Positions 10,636-22,746 are shown, counted from the first letter of the stretch. The stretch is DNA of 64,000 nt from Paucibacter sediminis (GCF_030254645.1 NZ_CP116346.1:4071001-4135000); one strand, 5' to 3'. Notes: generated by a model not told the origin, from the letters alone. Numbers and translations are program-made.

Positions 10636-10711
10636 GTCCCCTTCGTCTAGAGGCCTAGGACACCACCCTTTCACGGTGACTACAGGGGTTCGAATCCCCT
10701 AGGGGACGCCA
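10636..10711 (+). tRNA. tRNA-Glu (TTC), copy 2
   Basis: This copy is base-identical to the tRNA-Glu at 10152, with anticodon TTC and an encoded CCA. The nine bases upstream (GAAGGTTTA) are also identical, unlike most of the spacer. Confidence 0.95.
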
Positions 10712-10784
10712 AGTTTTACAAGGCTTGGTAAACGGCAGCGCGCAAGCCCTGCGAGTTTATGAAATTTGTTGATGCGACGAGTTA

Positions 10785-10790
10785 TATAAT
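10785..10790 (+). promoter_or_regulatory. TATAAT -10-like box before tRNA-Asp copy 2
   Basis: A perfect TATAAT (in GTTATATAATGC) lies 12 bases before the last tRNA-Asp. Upstream TTGTTG and TTGATG hexamers are present, but at 13 and 10 bases, closer than the usual 17. It could start transcription of tRNA-Asp alone. Confidence 0.4.
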
Positions 10791-10802
10791 GCCCGTCCAT
10801 CT

Positions 10803-10879
10803 GGAGTGGTAGTTCAGTTGGTTAGAATACCGGCCTGTCACGCCGGGGGTCGCGGGTTCGAGTCCCGTCCACTCCGCCA
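10803..10879 (+). tRNA. tRNA-Asp (GTC), copy 2
   Basis: This copy is base-identical to the tRNA-Asp at 10310, with anticodon GTC and an encoded CCA. It is the last gene before a strong intrinsic terminator that starts 11 bases downstream. Confidence 0.95.
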
Positions 10880-10890
10880 ACATTTTGATC

Positions 10891-10926
10891 AAACCCCGAT
10901 TGCGCAAGTAGTCGGGGTTTTTCTTT
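10891..10926 (+). terminator. Intrinsic terminator of the tRNA cluster
   Basis: AAACCCCGA (10891-10899) and TCGGGGTTT (10912-10920) form a perfect 9-base stem with a 12-base loop, followed by the T run TTTTTCTTT. This is a textbook Rho-independent terminator for the tRNA transcript. It may also weakly terminate the converging minus-strand lexA operon. Confidence 0.9.
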
Positions 10927-10931
10927 ATGCG

Positions 10932-11228
10932 CTAGATACTGCCGTAGAGCGCCTTGCGCTGTGGCGTGTAATGCCACCAGGGCGCTGCGGCAGCGCCGGC
11001 CATGAAGTCAACCGCCGCCATCAGGGTATCGAGCACGCAGGGGTCGTGGCGCTGCTCGGTGATGGCGCAGAGCTGCTGGTAGAGCACAAAGGCATCACGC
11101 CCGCGCAACTCGCCCGGCACGCGTATGCCAAGCAGACGCAGATCCTCCACCATGGCGGGGCCGATATTGGGGATCTGCTCCAGCGTTACGCAGTCGTCGC
11201 GATGCGCCGCCTTGCTCGGTTTCACCAT
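10932..11228 (-). CDS. Helix-hairpin-helix protein, Cdd1-like
   Basis: This 98-residue protein has a helix-hairpin-helix segment (LEQIPNIGPAMVEDLRLLGI, residues about 17-36), a fold usually used for non-specific DNA or protein contacts. The remainder, with ALYGSI at the end, looks like the Cdd1/pathogenicity-locus family of small proteins found in many bacteria; its activity is unknown. It begins 12 bases after lexA stops, so it is probably in the SOS-controlled lexA operon. That suggests a DNA-damage link, by context only. Confidence 0.75.
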   Translation of the reverse strand: MVKPSKAAHRDDCVTLEQIPNIGPAMVEDLRLLGIRVPGELRGRDAFVLYQQLCAITEQRHDPCVLDTLMAAVDFMAGAAAAPWWHYTPQRKALYGSI

Positions 11229-11240
11229 GGGCGCGCCGCC

Positions 11241-11939
11241 TCAGGAGAGAAACTGCGAGCGAATCAGGCCGACCGCCAGCCCTTCGAGCGCAAAGCTCTG
11301 GTCGCCCTCGTTCACGCGTATGGGCTCGAAGTCGGGGTTCTCGGGCAGCAGCTCAATGCCTTGCTTGCCGCGTTTGAAACGCTTCACGGTGACCTCATCG
11401 CCGATGCGCGCCACCACGATCTGACCGTTCTTCGCTTCACTGGCGCGCTGCACGGCCAGCAGGTCGCCATCCATGATGCCGATGTCTTTCATGCTCATGC
11501 CACGTACGCGTAGTAAATAGTCCGGCTTGCGCGCAAACATGCCGGCCTCGACGCTATAGTTTTGCTCGATATGTTCTTGCGCCAATATGGGCGAGCCTGC
11601 CGCCACGCGCCCTACCAGGGGCAGGGTGAGTTGGTTCAAGCCCGGCATGGGCAGATTGAACTGCATGCCGCTGACGCCGGTGCGTGCCTCGCGGGCCAGG
11701 TTGAGGGCGCGCAGGGTGTCCGAGCGCAGCCGTATGCCGCGCGAGGTGCCACCCAGCAGCTCGATCACGCCCTTGCGCGCCAGGGCCTGCAAATGCTCTT
11801 CGGCGGCGTTGGCGGAGCGAAATCCGAGCTCCTGTGCAATCTCGGCGCGCGTGGGTGGCGCACCGGTTTGCTCGATGCTGGTGCGTACCAGGTCGAGGAT
11901 TTGCTGCTGCCGGGCTGTGAGTTTGGGGCTATCGTCCAC
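11241..11939 (-). CDS. lexA: SOS repressor LexA
   Basis: LexA represses DNA-damage genes and is inactivated by RecA-stimulated self-cleavage. The N-terminal winged helix (residues about 1-70) contains [23 protein letters not shown]. The cleavage site Ala-Gly is in [12 protein letters not shown], the catalytic Ser in [14 protein letters not shown] and the catalytic Lys in DEVTVKRF. The 232-residue length fits a proteobacterial LexA with a long linker. The start codon is GTG with an AGG ribosome site about seven bases upstream. A likely SOS box lies 73-88 bases before the start, so the gene is probably autoregulated. Confidence 0.97.
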   Translation of the reverse strand: MDDSPKLTARQQQILDLVRTSIEQTGAPPTRAEIAQELGFRSANAAEEHLQALARKGVIELLGGTSRGIRLRSDTLRALNLAREARTGVSGMQFNLPMPGLNQLTLPLVGRVAAGSPILAQEHIEQNYSVEAGMFARKPDYLLRVRGMSMKDIGIMDGDLLAVQRASEAKNGQIVVARIGDEVTVKRFKRGKQGIELLPENPDFEPIRVNEGDQSFALEGLAVGLIRSQFLS

Positions 11940-12011
11940 GCTGACCTCGCTGGGAATGGGCTGAAACTGGCAGACCGAGCCACTGCAGGCCTCTGATCAT
12001 TTATCCAGCTA

Positions 12012-12027
12012 CTGTATTTTCATCCAG
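12012..12027. promoter_or_regulatory. Likely LexA (SOS) box between lexA and the asparaginase gene
   Basis: The 16-base element CTGTATTTTCATCCAG matches the proteobacterial LexA consensus CTGT-N8-ACAG at seven of eight fixed positions (CCAG for ACAG) with an AT-rich centre. It is the only good match in the lexA upstream gap. It ends 11 bases before the preferred asparaginase start, so LexA bound here could also block that gene. Confidence 0.7.
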
Positions 12028-12038
12028 GATTGAATAAA

Positions 12039-12965
12039 TTGCAAAGCAACACCAATGACTTGATCGTGATCCTGGGCACTGGCGGCACGATCGCCGGTGC
12101 GGGTGATGACGTGGGCTATGTGGCCGGCCAGATCAGCGTGGCTGATCTGGTGACGGCAGTGCCGGCATTGGCTGCACGACAGCTCGAAGCCGAGCAGGTC
12201 GCGCAGCTGGACAGCAAAGACATGAGCCATGCCGTTTGGCGGTTGTTGGCGCAGCGGGTGGCCTATCACCTCGCCAGGCCCGAGGTGGCTGGCGTGGTCG
12301 TGACGCATGGCACCGATACGTTGGAGGAGACCGCCTACTTCCTGCATCGGGTCTTGGCACCAGGCAAGCCCGTGGTGTTGACAGCGGCGATGCGGCCGGT
12401 GACATCCTTGCAGTCTGATGGCCCGCAAAACCTGCTCGATGCAGTGACGGTGGCCGCCCACCCGGGCGCGAGTGGGGTGCTGGCCGTACTGCAGGGGCGT
12501 GTGCATGGCCCGGTCGAGGTGCGCAAAGCCCAGCCCTTCGCGCTGGATGCGTTCAGCTCGGGTGAGGCTGGACCGTTGGCCTTGGTGCTGGAGGGGCAGG
12601 TTAGGGTGCTGCGCCACTGGCCAAGCTGCGCGCCCTTGGGCCTTGATGTCGTCGCGGCCGACCCCGAGCTCTGGCCGCGCGTCGACATCGTCGCCAGCCA
12701 TGCTGGTGCGGATGGTGTGGTGGTCGACGCGCTGGTCGCGGCTGGCGCCCGCGGCCTCGTGATCGAGGGTACGGGCAATGCGACCGTGCATGCTTCGCTG
12801 TTGGAGGCGCTGAAGCGCGCCCGTGCTGCGGGCCTGCCGGTGTTGCGTGCCACGCGCTGCACTGGCGCCGCCGTGGTGGGAGCGCCCGAAGGCGCGCTGC
12901 CGTCGGCCGGTGAGCTATCGCCGGTCAAGGCGAGGGTCGAGTTGATGCTCGGCTTGCTTGCCTGA
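12039..12965 (+). CDS. L-asparaginase family protein
   Basis: This enzyme probably hydrolyses L-asparagine to aspartate and ammonia. Both catalytic signatures are present: GTGGTIAG near the N terminus and VVTHGTDTLEETAYF near residue 90. There is no signal peptide, so it should act in the cytoplasm. The start codon must be TTG: 12039 has AGGA nine bases upstream, while the TTG at 12030 would add three residues but abuts that site. The protein has about 308 residues, slightly short for asparaginases. It diverges from lexA. A glutaminase side activity cannot be excluded. Confidence 0.88.
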   Translation: MQSNTNDLIVILGTGGTIAGAGDDVGYVAGQISVADLVTAVPALAARQLEAEQVAQLDSKDMSHAVWRLLAQRVAYHLARPEVAGVVVTHGTDTLEETAYFLHRVLAPGKPVVLTAAMRPVTSLQSDGPQNLLDAVTVAAHPGASGVLAVLQGRVHGPVEVRKAQPFALDAFSSGEAGPLALVLEGQVRVLRHWPSCAPLGLDVVAADPELWPRVDIVASHAGADGVVVDALVAAGARGLVIEGTGNATVHASLLEALKRARAAGLPVLRATRCTGAAVVGAPEGALPSAGELSPVKARVELMLGLLA

Positions 12966-12970
12966 CGCAA

Positions 12971-12991
12971 GCCGGCTACCTGGTAGCCGGC
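12971..12991. terminator. Inverted repeat between asparaginase and ohr
   Basis: GCCGGCTA and TAGCCGGC form an 8-base perfect stem with a CCTGG loop, just after the asparaginase stop and before the converging ohr stop. No T run follows on either strand. It may act as a weak bidirectional stop between convergent genes. Confidence 0.4.
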
Positions 12992-13014
12992 ATGTCCGGG
13001 CTTGCTGGAGCAGC

Positions 13015-13440
13015 TTAGACCAGGGTCAGCGTCACGTCGATATTGCCGCGCGTGGCGTTCGAGTAGGGGCAGACCTTGTGCGCAGCGTCGATCAGGGCCT
13101 GGGCGGCGGCGCGCTCCATGCCCGGCAGGCTGATGCGCATCGCCACCTGGATGCCGAAGCCGGCCGGGATCGGGCCGATACCCACGTCCGAGGTGATGGA
13201 AACATCGGCCGGGATGGCGATCTTCTGTGCCGCGCCCACCGCCTTCATCGCGCCGATGAAGCAGGCCGAGTAGCCGGCGGCAAACAGCTGTTCGGGGTTG
13301 GTGCCCGGGCCGCCGGCGCCGCCCAGCTCGCGCGGCGTGCTGAGTTCGATCTTGAGCGCGCCATCCGAAGACTGGGCCGAGCCCTGGCGGCCGCCGGTGG
13401 CGGTGGCGGTGGCGGTGTAGAGGACTTTGTCGAGAGCCAT
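13015..13440 (-). CDS. ohr: Organic hydroperoxide resistance protein
   Basis: Ohr is a thiol peroxidase that reduces organic hydroperoxides. The 141-residue OsmC/Ohr-fold protein has both redox cysteines: the peroxidatic one in [12 protein letters not shown] (about residue 60) and the resolving one in [13 protein letters not shown] (about residue 124). The N-terminal [13 protein letters not shown] is typical of Ohr rather than OsmC. It follows ohrR by 26 bases on the same strand, so the sensor and the enzyme form one unit. Confidence 0.95.
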   Translation of the reverse strand: MALDKVLYTATATATGGRQGSAQSSDGALKIELSTPRELGGAGGPGTNPEQLFAAGYSACFIGAMKAVGAAQKIAIPADVSITSDVGIGPIPAGFGIQVAMRISLPGMERAAAQALIDAAHKVCPYSNATRGNIDVTLTLV

Positions 13441-13466
13441 GGTGCTTTCCTTTGCGAACGAACCGT

Positions 13467-13961
13467 TCAGGTGGAGGCGGCGTTGCCGAGCTGCGCGCGC
13501 AGCTCATGCAGACGCCGGGTGAGGGAACTCAATTCATCGAGCGAACAGGCGCTGGCACAGGCCAGGGCCTTGGGAATGGGTTTGGCGCGCTGGCGCAGTG
13601 CGGCGCCGGCGTCGGTGAGGAGGAGGTGGACACGCCGCTCATCGTCCAGTGCGCGCTGCCGCCGGATCAGGCCGTTGGCTTCCAGGCGCTTGAGCAGCGG
13701 GGTCAGGGTGCCGGAATCCAGCTGCAGCCGTTCGCCCAGGGTCGAAACGCTGAGGTCATCGCCCTCCCAGAGCACCAGCATCGCCAGATACTGCGGATAG
13801 GTCAGGCCCAGCGGCGCCAGCAGCGGCTTGTAGAGCTTGGTCATGGCCAGCGAGCTGGCATAGAGCGCAAAGCAGAGCTGCTGGTCCAGTGCCAGCCAGT
13901 CGGCCTGCGCGCGGGCCTCGGCCTGCCTGCGGTTTGTACGGATGGTGCGTGCGCTGTCCAT
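13467..13961 (-). CDS. ohrR: MarR-family organic peroxide sensor
   Basis: OhrR represses ohr until a reactive cysteine is oxidised by organic peroxide. The winged-helix MarR fold is clear, with [25 protein letters not shown] as the recognition region and [11 protein letters not shown] as the wing. The sensing Cys is in [13 protein letters not shown]. The ATG at 13961 gives 164 residues; a TTG at 13982 would add seven but lies within the likely operator. The operator-like palindrome at 13979-13991 sits just upstream. The gene diverges from the DUF1304 gene and precedes ohr. Confidence 0.92.
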   Translation of the reverse strand: MDSARTIRTNRRQAEARAQADWLALDQQLCFALYASSLAMTKLYKPLLAPLGLTYPQYLAMLVLWEGDDLSVSTLGERLQLDSGTLTPLLKRLEANGLIRRQRALDDERRVHLLLTDAGAALRQRAKPIPKALACASACSLDELSSLTRRLHELRAQLGNAAST

Positions 13962-13978
13962 GGGCGTTAATGTAGTTC

Positions 13979-13991
13979 GCAATTAAATTGC
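13979..13991. promoter_or_regulatory. Likely OhrR operator
   Basis: GCAATTAAATTGC is a palindrome around a central A. Its core CAATTAAATTG is the same core I recall for known OhrR operators. It lies between ohrR and the divergent DUF1304 gene, 18 bases before the ohrR ATG and 37 before the other start. It could control both directions. Confidence 0.65.
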
Positions 13992-14028
13992 ACACAATCT
14001 AAATGGGTATTGCTTCTGAGGAGCTGCA

Positions 14029-14388
14029 ATGGGCATGGTGAGCAAGGTCTTGGTTGGGCTGGTGGCGGCCCTGCACGTCTACATCCTGGTGCTGGAGATG
14101 TTCCTCTGGACCACGCCACGCGGGCGCCGCGCCTTCGGCCTGACGGCCGAATTCGCCGAAGCCAGCAAGGTGCTGGCCGCGAATCAGGGGCTTTACAACG
14201 GCTTCCTGGCCGCTGGCCTGGCCTGGGGCCTGCTGCTGGGCGATGCCGCCGGCCGTCCGGTGCAGTTCTTCTTCCTGGGCTGCGTGCTGGTGGCTGGCCT
14301 GTATGGCGCGGCCACCGCCAGCCGCAAGATCCTCTTCGTGCAGGCGCTGCCGGCCGCGCTCGGCATTGCGGCCTTGCTGCTGAGCTGA
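14029..14388 (+). CDS. DUF1304 family membrane protein
   Basis: This 119-residue protein has about four hydrophobic helices (residues 5-27, 53-70, 76-93, 99-118) and almost no loops, so it is an inner-membrane protein. The LEMFLWTTPRGRRAFGL and NQGLYNGFLAAGLAWGL segments fit the DUF1304 family, whose function is unknown. A GAGGAG ribosome site precedes the ATG. It is divergent from ohrR and shares the operator-containing gap, so peroxide control is plausible. The convergent ABC-F gene ends five bases away. Confidence 0.85.
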   Translation: MGMVSKVLVGLVAALHVYILVLEMFLWTTPRGRRAFGLTAEFAEASKVLAANQGLYNGFLAAGLAWGLLLGDAAGRPVQFFFLGCVLVAGLYGAATASRKILFVQALPAALGIAALLLS

Positions 14389-14392
14389 GCCG

Positions 14393-16377
14393 TCAGTCGG
14401 CCGCTGCGTGCAGCGCGTCGACCTCGGCGCTGAGCTCCAGCCAGCGCAGCTCGGCCGCCTCGAGTTCGTCGTGGATGGTCTTCAGGCGCTTGCCCAGATC
14501 GGCGATCTGGGCCGGCGTGACCGTGCCCGATGCCAGCTGCGCTTCCAGCGCCGTGCGCTCGTCCGCCAGCTTGTTGAGCTTGGCGTCGATCGCTTCCATC
14601 TCCTTGCGCATGGGCTTGGTCTGCTCTGCCAACTTCTGGCGCGCCTGGCCGCTGGCCTTGCGGTCCTCGCGCTTGGGCGCGGGCGCGGGCGCCGCCACCG
14701 GTGCCGCAGCCACCACCACGGCGGGTTTCTTCGCGCCCGCCTTCGCGGCCTCCTTGGCCGCTTCCTTGGCCGCCTTGGCGGCCTCCTTGGACTGCTCCAG
14801 CAACCAGCGCTGGTAGTCGTCCAGATCGCCGTCGAAGGGCCCCACCACGCCCTTGCTCACCAGCCAGAACTCATCGCAGACCTCGCGCAGCAACGCGCGG
14901 TCATGGCTCACCAGCATCACCGTGCCCTCGAACTCGTTCAGCGCCATCGAGAGCGCCTCGCGGGTGTTCAGGTCCAGGTGGTTGGTCGGCTCGTCCAGCA
15001 GCAAGAGGTTGGGGCGCTGCCACACCAGCATGGCCAGCACCAGGCGGGCCTTCTCGCCGCCGGAGAGGCTGCCGACCTGCTGGTTCACCATCTCGCCCAC
15101 GAAGCGGAACTGGCCGAGGAAGTCGCGCAGCTCCTGCTCGCGCGCGCTCGGGCTGACCTCCTTGGCCAGCCGCACCATGTGCGAGAGCGGCCCCTCGTCG
15201 GGGCGCAGCACATCCATTTCCTGCTGGGCAAAGTAGCCGATCTGCAAGCCCTTGCCCTCGGTGATCTTGCCGCCCAGCGCGCGCTGCATGCGCGCGATGG
15301 TTTTCACCACGGTGGACTTGCCTTGGCCGTTGGCGCCCAGGATGCCGATGCGCTGGCCGGCCAGCACCGAGCGGTTGATGCCGCGCACGATGATCTTCTC
15401 GCCTTCGTCGGTCTCATAGCCGCAGGCCACCTCGTCGAACATCAGCATCGGATTCGGCAGGCTCACCGGCTCGCGGAACTCGAAGGAGAAGTCCGAGGCG
15501 GTCAGCACCGGCGCCAGGCGCTCCATGCGTTCCAGCGCCTTCACGCGGCTCTGCGCCTGCTTGGCCTTGCTGGCCTTGGCCTTGAAGCGGTCGATGAATT
15601 TCTGCAGATGGGCCATGCGGTCCTGCTGCTTCTCGAACGCGGCCTGCTGCAGCACCATGCGCTCGGCGCGCATCGCCTCAAAGGCGGTGTAGTTGCCGCC
15701 ATAGCGCATCAGCTTCATCTCATCCAGGTGCAGGGTCACACGCGTGATCGCATCCAGGAACTCGCGGTCGTGGCTGATGATGATGAGCGTGCCCTCGTAG
15801 CGCTGCAGCCACGCTTCCAGCCAGACCAGGGCGTCCAGGTCCAGGTGGTTGGTGGGCTCGTCCAGCAGCATCAGATCGGCCGGGCACATCAGCGCGCGTG
15901 CCAGCTGCAAACGCATGCGCCAGCCGCCCGAGAAGCTGTTCACCGGGGCATCCACCTGGGCGCCGGTGAAGCCCAGACCCATCAGCAGGGCCTGCGCGCG
16001 CGGGCGGGCGTCGAACACACCGGCGTCCATCAACAGGGCGTGGGCATCGGCCATGGCGTGGCCGTCTTCGGCCGCCTCGGCCGCGGCCAGGGCCTGCTGC
16101 GCGGCCATCAGGCGGGTATCGCCTTCCAGCACGAAGTCGGTGGCCGGCATCTCGGTCTCGGGCATGTTCTGCGCCACCTCGGCCATGGTCCATTGGCGCG
16201 GGATGTCGACGTCGCCCTTGTCGCTCTGCAGCTTGTCGGTGAGCAGCGCGAACAGGCTGGACTTGCCGGCGCCGTTGCGGCCCACCAGGCCGACCTTCTC
16301 GCCGGGCTGCAGCGTGACGCTGGCATCGTCCAGCACGACCTTGGTGCCGCGACGCAGCGTGATATTGCGCAGCGTGA

Positions 16378-16381
<4 letters not shown>
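14393..16381 (-). CDS. ABC-F family ATPase (YheS/Uup type)
   Basis: ABC-F proteins have two ATPase domains and no membrane part; they act at the ribosome as translation factors. The first domain has GRNGAGKSS, FSGGWRMRLQLA and LMLLDEPTNHLDL; the second has GANGQGKST, SLSGGEKARLVLA and LLLLDEPTNHLDL. A linker of about 85 residues lies between them, and the 662-residue protein ends in a charged coiled-coil arm (about 560-660) after an Ala/Pro-rich stretch. Length and tail suggest the YheS subgroup. Its ATG overlaps the prmB stop, placing it last in the dap operon. Confidence 0.93.
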
Positions 16382-19601
<3,220 letters not shown>

Positions 19602-20426
19602 TCAGGCGCGCAGCAGGTCGTTGATGCTGGTCTTGGCGCGCGTGCCGGCATCGACCTTCTTGACGATGATGGCGGCGTAGAGGCTGTACTTGCCATCGGC
19701 CTTGGGCAGGCTGCCGCTGATCACCACCGAGCCGGCGGGGATGCGGCCATAGCTCACGGTGTCGGTCTCGCGGTCGTAGATGGGCGTGCTCTGGCCCAGG
19801 TAGACGCCCATCGAGATCACCGAGTTCTCTTCCACGATCACGCCTTCCACCACCTCGGAGCGCGCGCCGATGAAGCAGTTGTCTTCGATGATGGTGGGGT
19901 TGGCCTGCAGGGGCTCCAGCACACCGCCGATGCCCACACCGCCGGAGAGGTGCACGTTCTTGCCGATCTGCGCGCAGGAGCCCACGGTGGCCCAGGTGTC
20001 CACCATCGCGCCCTCGTCCACATAGGCACCGATGTTCACGTAGGAAGGCATCAGCACCACGTTCTTGGCCTGGTAGCTGCCGCGGCGTGCCACCGCGGGC
20101 GGCACCACGCGCACGCCGGTGGCGCGCAGCTGCTCTTCGCTCATGCCGCCGAACTTGGTGGGCACCTTGTCGAAGAAGGTCAGCGGGCCTTCGCCCATGA
20201 TGTGGTTGTCGTTCAGCCGGAAGGACAGCAGCACCGCCTTCTTGATCCATTGGTGCACCGTCCACTGGCCCACGGCTTGGCGCTCGGCCACGCGCAGGCG
20301 GCCGGCATCCAGCTCGGCGATCACATGCTCCACCGCCTCACGCACCTCGGGGGCGTTGGTGGCGGTGATGTTGGCGCGGCCTTCCCAGGCGAGGTCGATG
20401 ACGGATTGCAGTGCTTGGTGGCTCAT
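19602..20426 (-). CDS. dapD: Tetrahydrodipicolinate N-succinyltransferase
   Basis: DapD transfers succinate from succinyl-CoA to tetrahydrodipicolinate, opening the succinylase branch of lysine synthesis. The 274-residue protein has the N-terminal helical domain ([15 protein letters not shown]) and a left-handed beta-helix of hexapeptide repeats (about residues 105-250: [20 protein letters not shown], then GNSVISMG-like turns). Length and sequence match trimeric DapD. dapC lies 57 bases upstream and pilU 34 bases downstream. Confidence 0.97.
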   Translation of the reverse strand: MSHQALQSVIDLAWEGRANITATNAPEVREAVEHVIAELDAGRLRVAERQAVGQWTVHQWIKKAVLLSFRLNDNHIMGEGPLTFFDKVPTKFGGMSEEQLRATGVRVVPPAVARRGSYQAKNVVLMPSYVNIGAYVDEGAMVDTWATVGSCAQIGKNVHLSGGVGIGGVLEPLQANPTIIEDNCFIGARSEVVEGVIVEENSVISMGVYLGQSTPIYDRETDTVSYGRIPAGSVVISGSLPKADGKYSLYAAIIVKKVDAGTRAKTSINDLLRA

Positions 20427-20483
20427 GAGGAAACTCGTTCGAAGAGGGAGGGAAGAGGTTTGATGGATGAATTCGGGTGCGGC

Positions 20484-21704
20484 TCAGGCCTGGTAGGTCT
20501 TCGCGAAGGCGCGGATGCGTTCGGCTGCTTCCATGCATTCGGCCACCTCGGCCACCAGGGCCAGGCGGATACGCCCGGCGCCCGGATTCGTGCCATGGGC
20601 GGTTCGCGCCAGCAGGCTGCCCGGCAGCACCGCGACATTGTATTGAGCCAGCAGTTCCAGGGCGAAACGTACATCGTCTCCGCCAGGTACCCCAGCCCAA
20701 AGATAGAAGCTGGCGTCCGGCAGCGCCACGTCCAGCACCTCGGCCAGCAGCGGCGTCACCTGGGCGAACTTGGCGCGGTACTGCTCGCGGTTCGCGATCA
20801 CATGGGCCTCGTCGCCCCAGGCCGCGATGCTGGCCGCCTGCACCATCGGGCTCATGGCGCTGCCATGGTAGGTGCGGTAGAGCAGGAAGCGCTTGATGAT
20901 CTGGGCATCGCCCGCCACGAAGCCCGAGCGCAGGCCCGGCACATTGGAGCGCTTGCTGAGGCTGGTGAAGGCGATCAGGTTCCTGAAATCGCTGCGCCCC
21001 AGCTTGATCGCGGCCTCCAGGCCCGACAGCGGCGCCTCATCTCGGAAGTAGATCTCCGAGTAGCACTCGTCCGAGGCGATCACGAAGCCGTGGCGGTCGC
21101 TGAGCGCGAACAGTTGCTCCCACTCCGAAAGCGGCATCACCGCGCCGGTCGGGTTGCCGGGTGAGCAGACGTAGAGCAGCTGCGTCCGGGCCCAGGTGGC
21201 GGCATCGATCTGCGACCAGTCGGCCGCAAAGTTGCGCGCCGGATCCGAGTTGGCAAAGGCCGTCTCGGCGCCTGCCAGCAGGGCCGCGCCCTCGTAGATC
21301 TGGTAGAAGGGATTGGGGCAGACCACGGTCGCGCCAGCACGCGTGGGGTCGATCACCGTCTGCGCGATGGCGAACAGCGCCTCGCGCGAACCGTTCACCG
21401 GCAGCACCTGGGTGGCCGCGTCCAGGCTCAGGCCATAGCGGCGCTGCAGCCAGCCCACGATGGCTTCGCGCAGGGCCGGTGCACCGGCGGTGGCGGGGTA
21501 GGCCGAGAGGCTCTTGAGGCTGGCCACCAGGGCGTCCTCGATCAGCTTGGGCGCGGGATGCTTGGGCTCGCCAATGCCCAGGCTGATGGGCTTGTAGGCC
21601 GGGTTGGGCGTCAGCCCCGCGGTGAGCGCGCGCAGGCGCTCGAAGGGGTAGGGGTGCAGCTTGTCCAGCAGCGGGTTGTGTGGTGCGGGCGGTGCAATGC
21701 TCAT
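20484..21704 (-). CDS. dapC: Succinyldiaminopimelate aminotransferase
   Basis: DapC is a PLP aminotransferase that makes N-succinyl-LL-diaminopimelate from N-succinyl-2-amino-6-ketopimelate. The 406-residue class I/II fold has the PLP lysine in FTSLSKRSNVPGLRSGF and the cofactor contacts CSPGNPTGAV and SDECYSEIYF. Several aminotransferases look alike; the position directly upstream of dapD and dapE is the main reason to choose DapC. It starts eight bases after the SET-domain gene stop. Confidence 0.92.
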   Translation of the reverse strand: MSIAPPAPHNPLLDKLHPYPFERLRALTAGLTPNPAYKPISLGIGEPKHPAPKLIEDALVASLKSLSAYPATAGAPALREAIVGWLQRRYGLSLDAATQVLPVNGSREALFAIAQTVIDPTRAGATVVCPNPFYQIYEGAALLAGAETAFANSDPARNFAADWSQIDAATWARTQLLYVCSPGNPTGAVMPLSEWEQLFALSDRHGFVIASDECYSEIYFRDEAPLSGLEAAIKLGRSDFRNLIAFTSLSKRSNVPGLRSGFVAGDAQIIKRFLLYRTYHGSAMSPMVQAASIAAWGDEAHVIANREQYRAKFAQVTPLLAEVLDVALPDASFYLWAGVPGGDDVRFALELLAQYNVAVLPGSLLARTAHGTNPGAGRIRLALVAEVAECMEAAERIRAFAKTYQA

Positions 21705-21711
21705 GGCGGCT

Positions 21712-22137
21712 TCAGAGTTGACCCTGGCAATTCTCGGCCCCGCAGCGGCAGGCCAGGCGCCCTTCGTGGTGGGTGCTGCCGTAGGACACGGTTATTTCTT
21801 CGCCAAGCGAGATATCGCGCAGCGCGAAGAAGGCAATTTCGCCGGCCTCCACCCGCAGGCGGGCATTCGGTGCGCAGCTGTGGTTGGTGAAGCGCATCGG
21901 GTCGCTGCTGCGGCTGGCATCGATGGCGCGGCTGGCGGAGAGCTCCACCAGCATCAGGCGCTGCCGGCCCTCGGCGCGGCGGCGCGCCTCGGCCACCGTG
22001 ATGGCCTCGCCGGTCAGCTCACCCAGGCGCGCGCCCGCGCCAATCGCCTCGGCCGCGAACACGCCGAAGCCGTCGATGCGGCTGCGCCGCACCGTCACCT
22101 CGACCAGTTGATGCGCGGGGTGGGAGGCCAGGGCCAC
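21712..22137 (-). CDS. SET-domain protein
   Basis: SET domains usually transfer methyl groups from S-adenosylmethionine to protein lysines. This short protein (about 141 residues) has RSRIDGFGVFAAEAIGAGA at its start, the FTNHSCAPNARL motif that shapes the SAM and lysine site, and GEEITVSYG near the end, then a post-SET-like Cys cluster (CRCGAENCQG). Its natural target is unknown. The start is uncertain: GTG at 22137 is 11 bases after the queF stop, while a CTG at 22152 would overlap that stop. It lies between queF and dapC. Confidence 0.85.
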   Translation of the reverse strand: MALASHPAHQLVEVTVRRSRIDGFGVFAAEAIGAGARLGELTGEAITVAEARRRAEGRQRLMLVELSASRAIDASRSSDPMRFTNHSCAPNARLRVEAGEIAFFALRDISLGEEITVSYGSTHHEGRLACRCGAENCQGQL

Positions 22138-22148
22138 GCAGCGATCGA

Positions 22149-22667
22149 TCAGCGCAGCAGACCGGATTCGAAACCATGCGCGGGCAGGTCCACGCGCGGC
22201 TGCGGCTTCCAGCCCTTCTTGCGGTGCTCCACCACCACATTGGTGTAGATGCCGCCGCGCACATACCACTTGGCGGTGATGCGGATGAAGCGTGGGTTGG
22301 TGACCTTGACGATGTCTTCCAGGATGGTGTTGGTGACCTTCTCGTGGAAGGCGCCCTCGTCGCGGTAGCTCCAGAAATACATCTTCAGGCTCTTCAGTTC
22401 GACGCAATACTGGTCCGCGATCATGTCGATGGTGAAGTGCGCGAAGTCAGGCTGGCCGGTGAGCGGGCAGTGGCAGGTGAACTCGGGCACCTGGAACTGG
22501 ATCACATAGTCGCGCTCGGGGGCCGGGTTGGGGAAGACATGCAGCTCCTTGCTGGGGCGCGAGGGCGGGTTGGGCGGCATCTCGCGCTGCTTGGGCGCGA
22601 GCTCCACGTCTTTGCGCATCTTGGGCGCGGGGGCTGCGGACTTGGCGGTTTTCTTCTGGGTGGCCAT
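22149..22667 (-). CDS. queF: NADPH-dependent 7-cyano-7-deazaguanine reductase
   Basis: QueF reduces preQ0 to preQ1 in synthesis of the tRNA base queuosine. The 172-residue length marks the short, unimodular type. The nucleophilic Cys is in [18 protein letters not shown], and the partner motif [20 protein letters not shown] follows. The first 35 residues are Lys/Ala/Pro-rich and probably disordered. It is the first gene of the long minus-strand unit ending with the ABC-F gene, and it diverges from smc. Confidence 0.96.
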   Translation of the reverse strand: MATQKKTAKSAAPAPKMRKDVELAPKQREMPPNPPSRPSKELHVFPNPAPERDYVIQFQVPEFTCHCPLTGQPDFAHFTIDMIADQYCVELKSLKMYFWSYRDEGAFHEKVTNTILEDIVKVTNPRFIRITAKWYVRGGIYTNVVVEHRKKGWKPQPRVDLPAHGFESGLLR

Positions 22668-22746
22668 GGATGCTGCGGCCCGGGGCCATGGCCCTGGGCT
22701 TGTCTTAAATGGGGAGGCCTCGATGGTATCATCCGGCCCCGAGACG

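Noticed and set aside
12335-13507. A 390-codon minus-strand frame across the asparaginase, ohr and ohrR region
   Set aside because: It overlaps three better supported genes and has no consistent domain.
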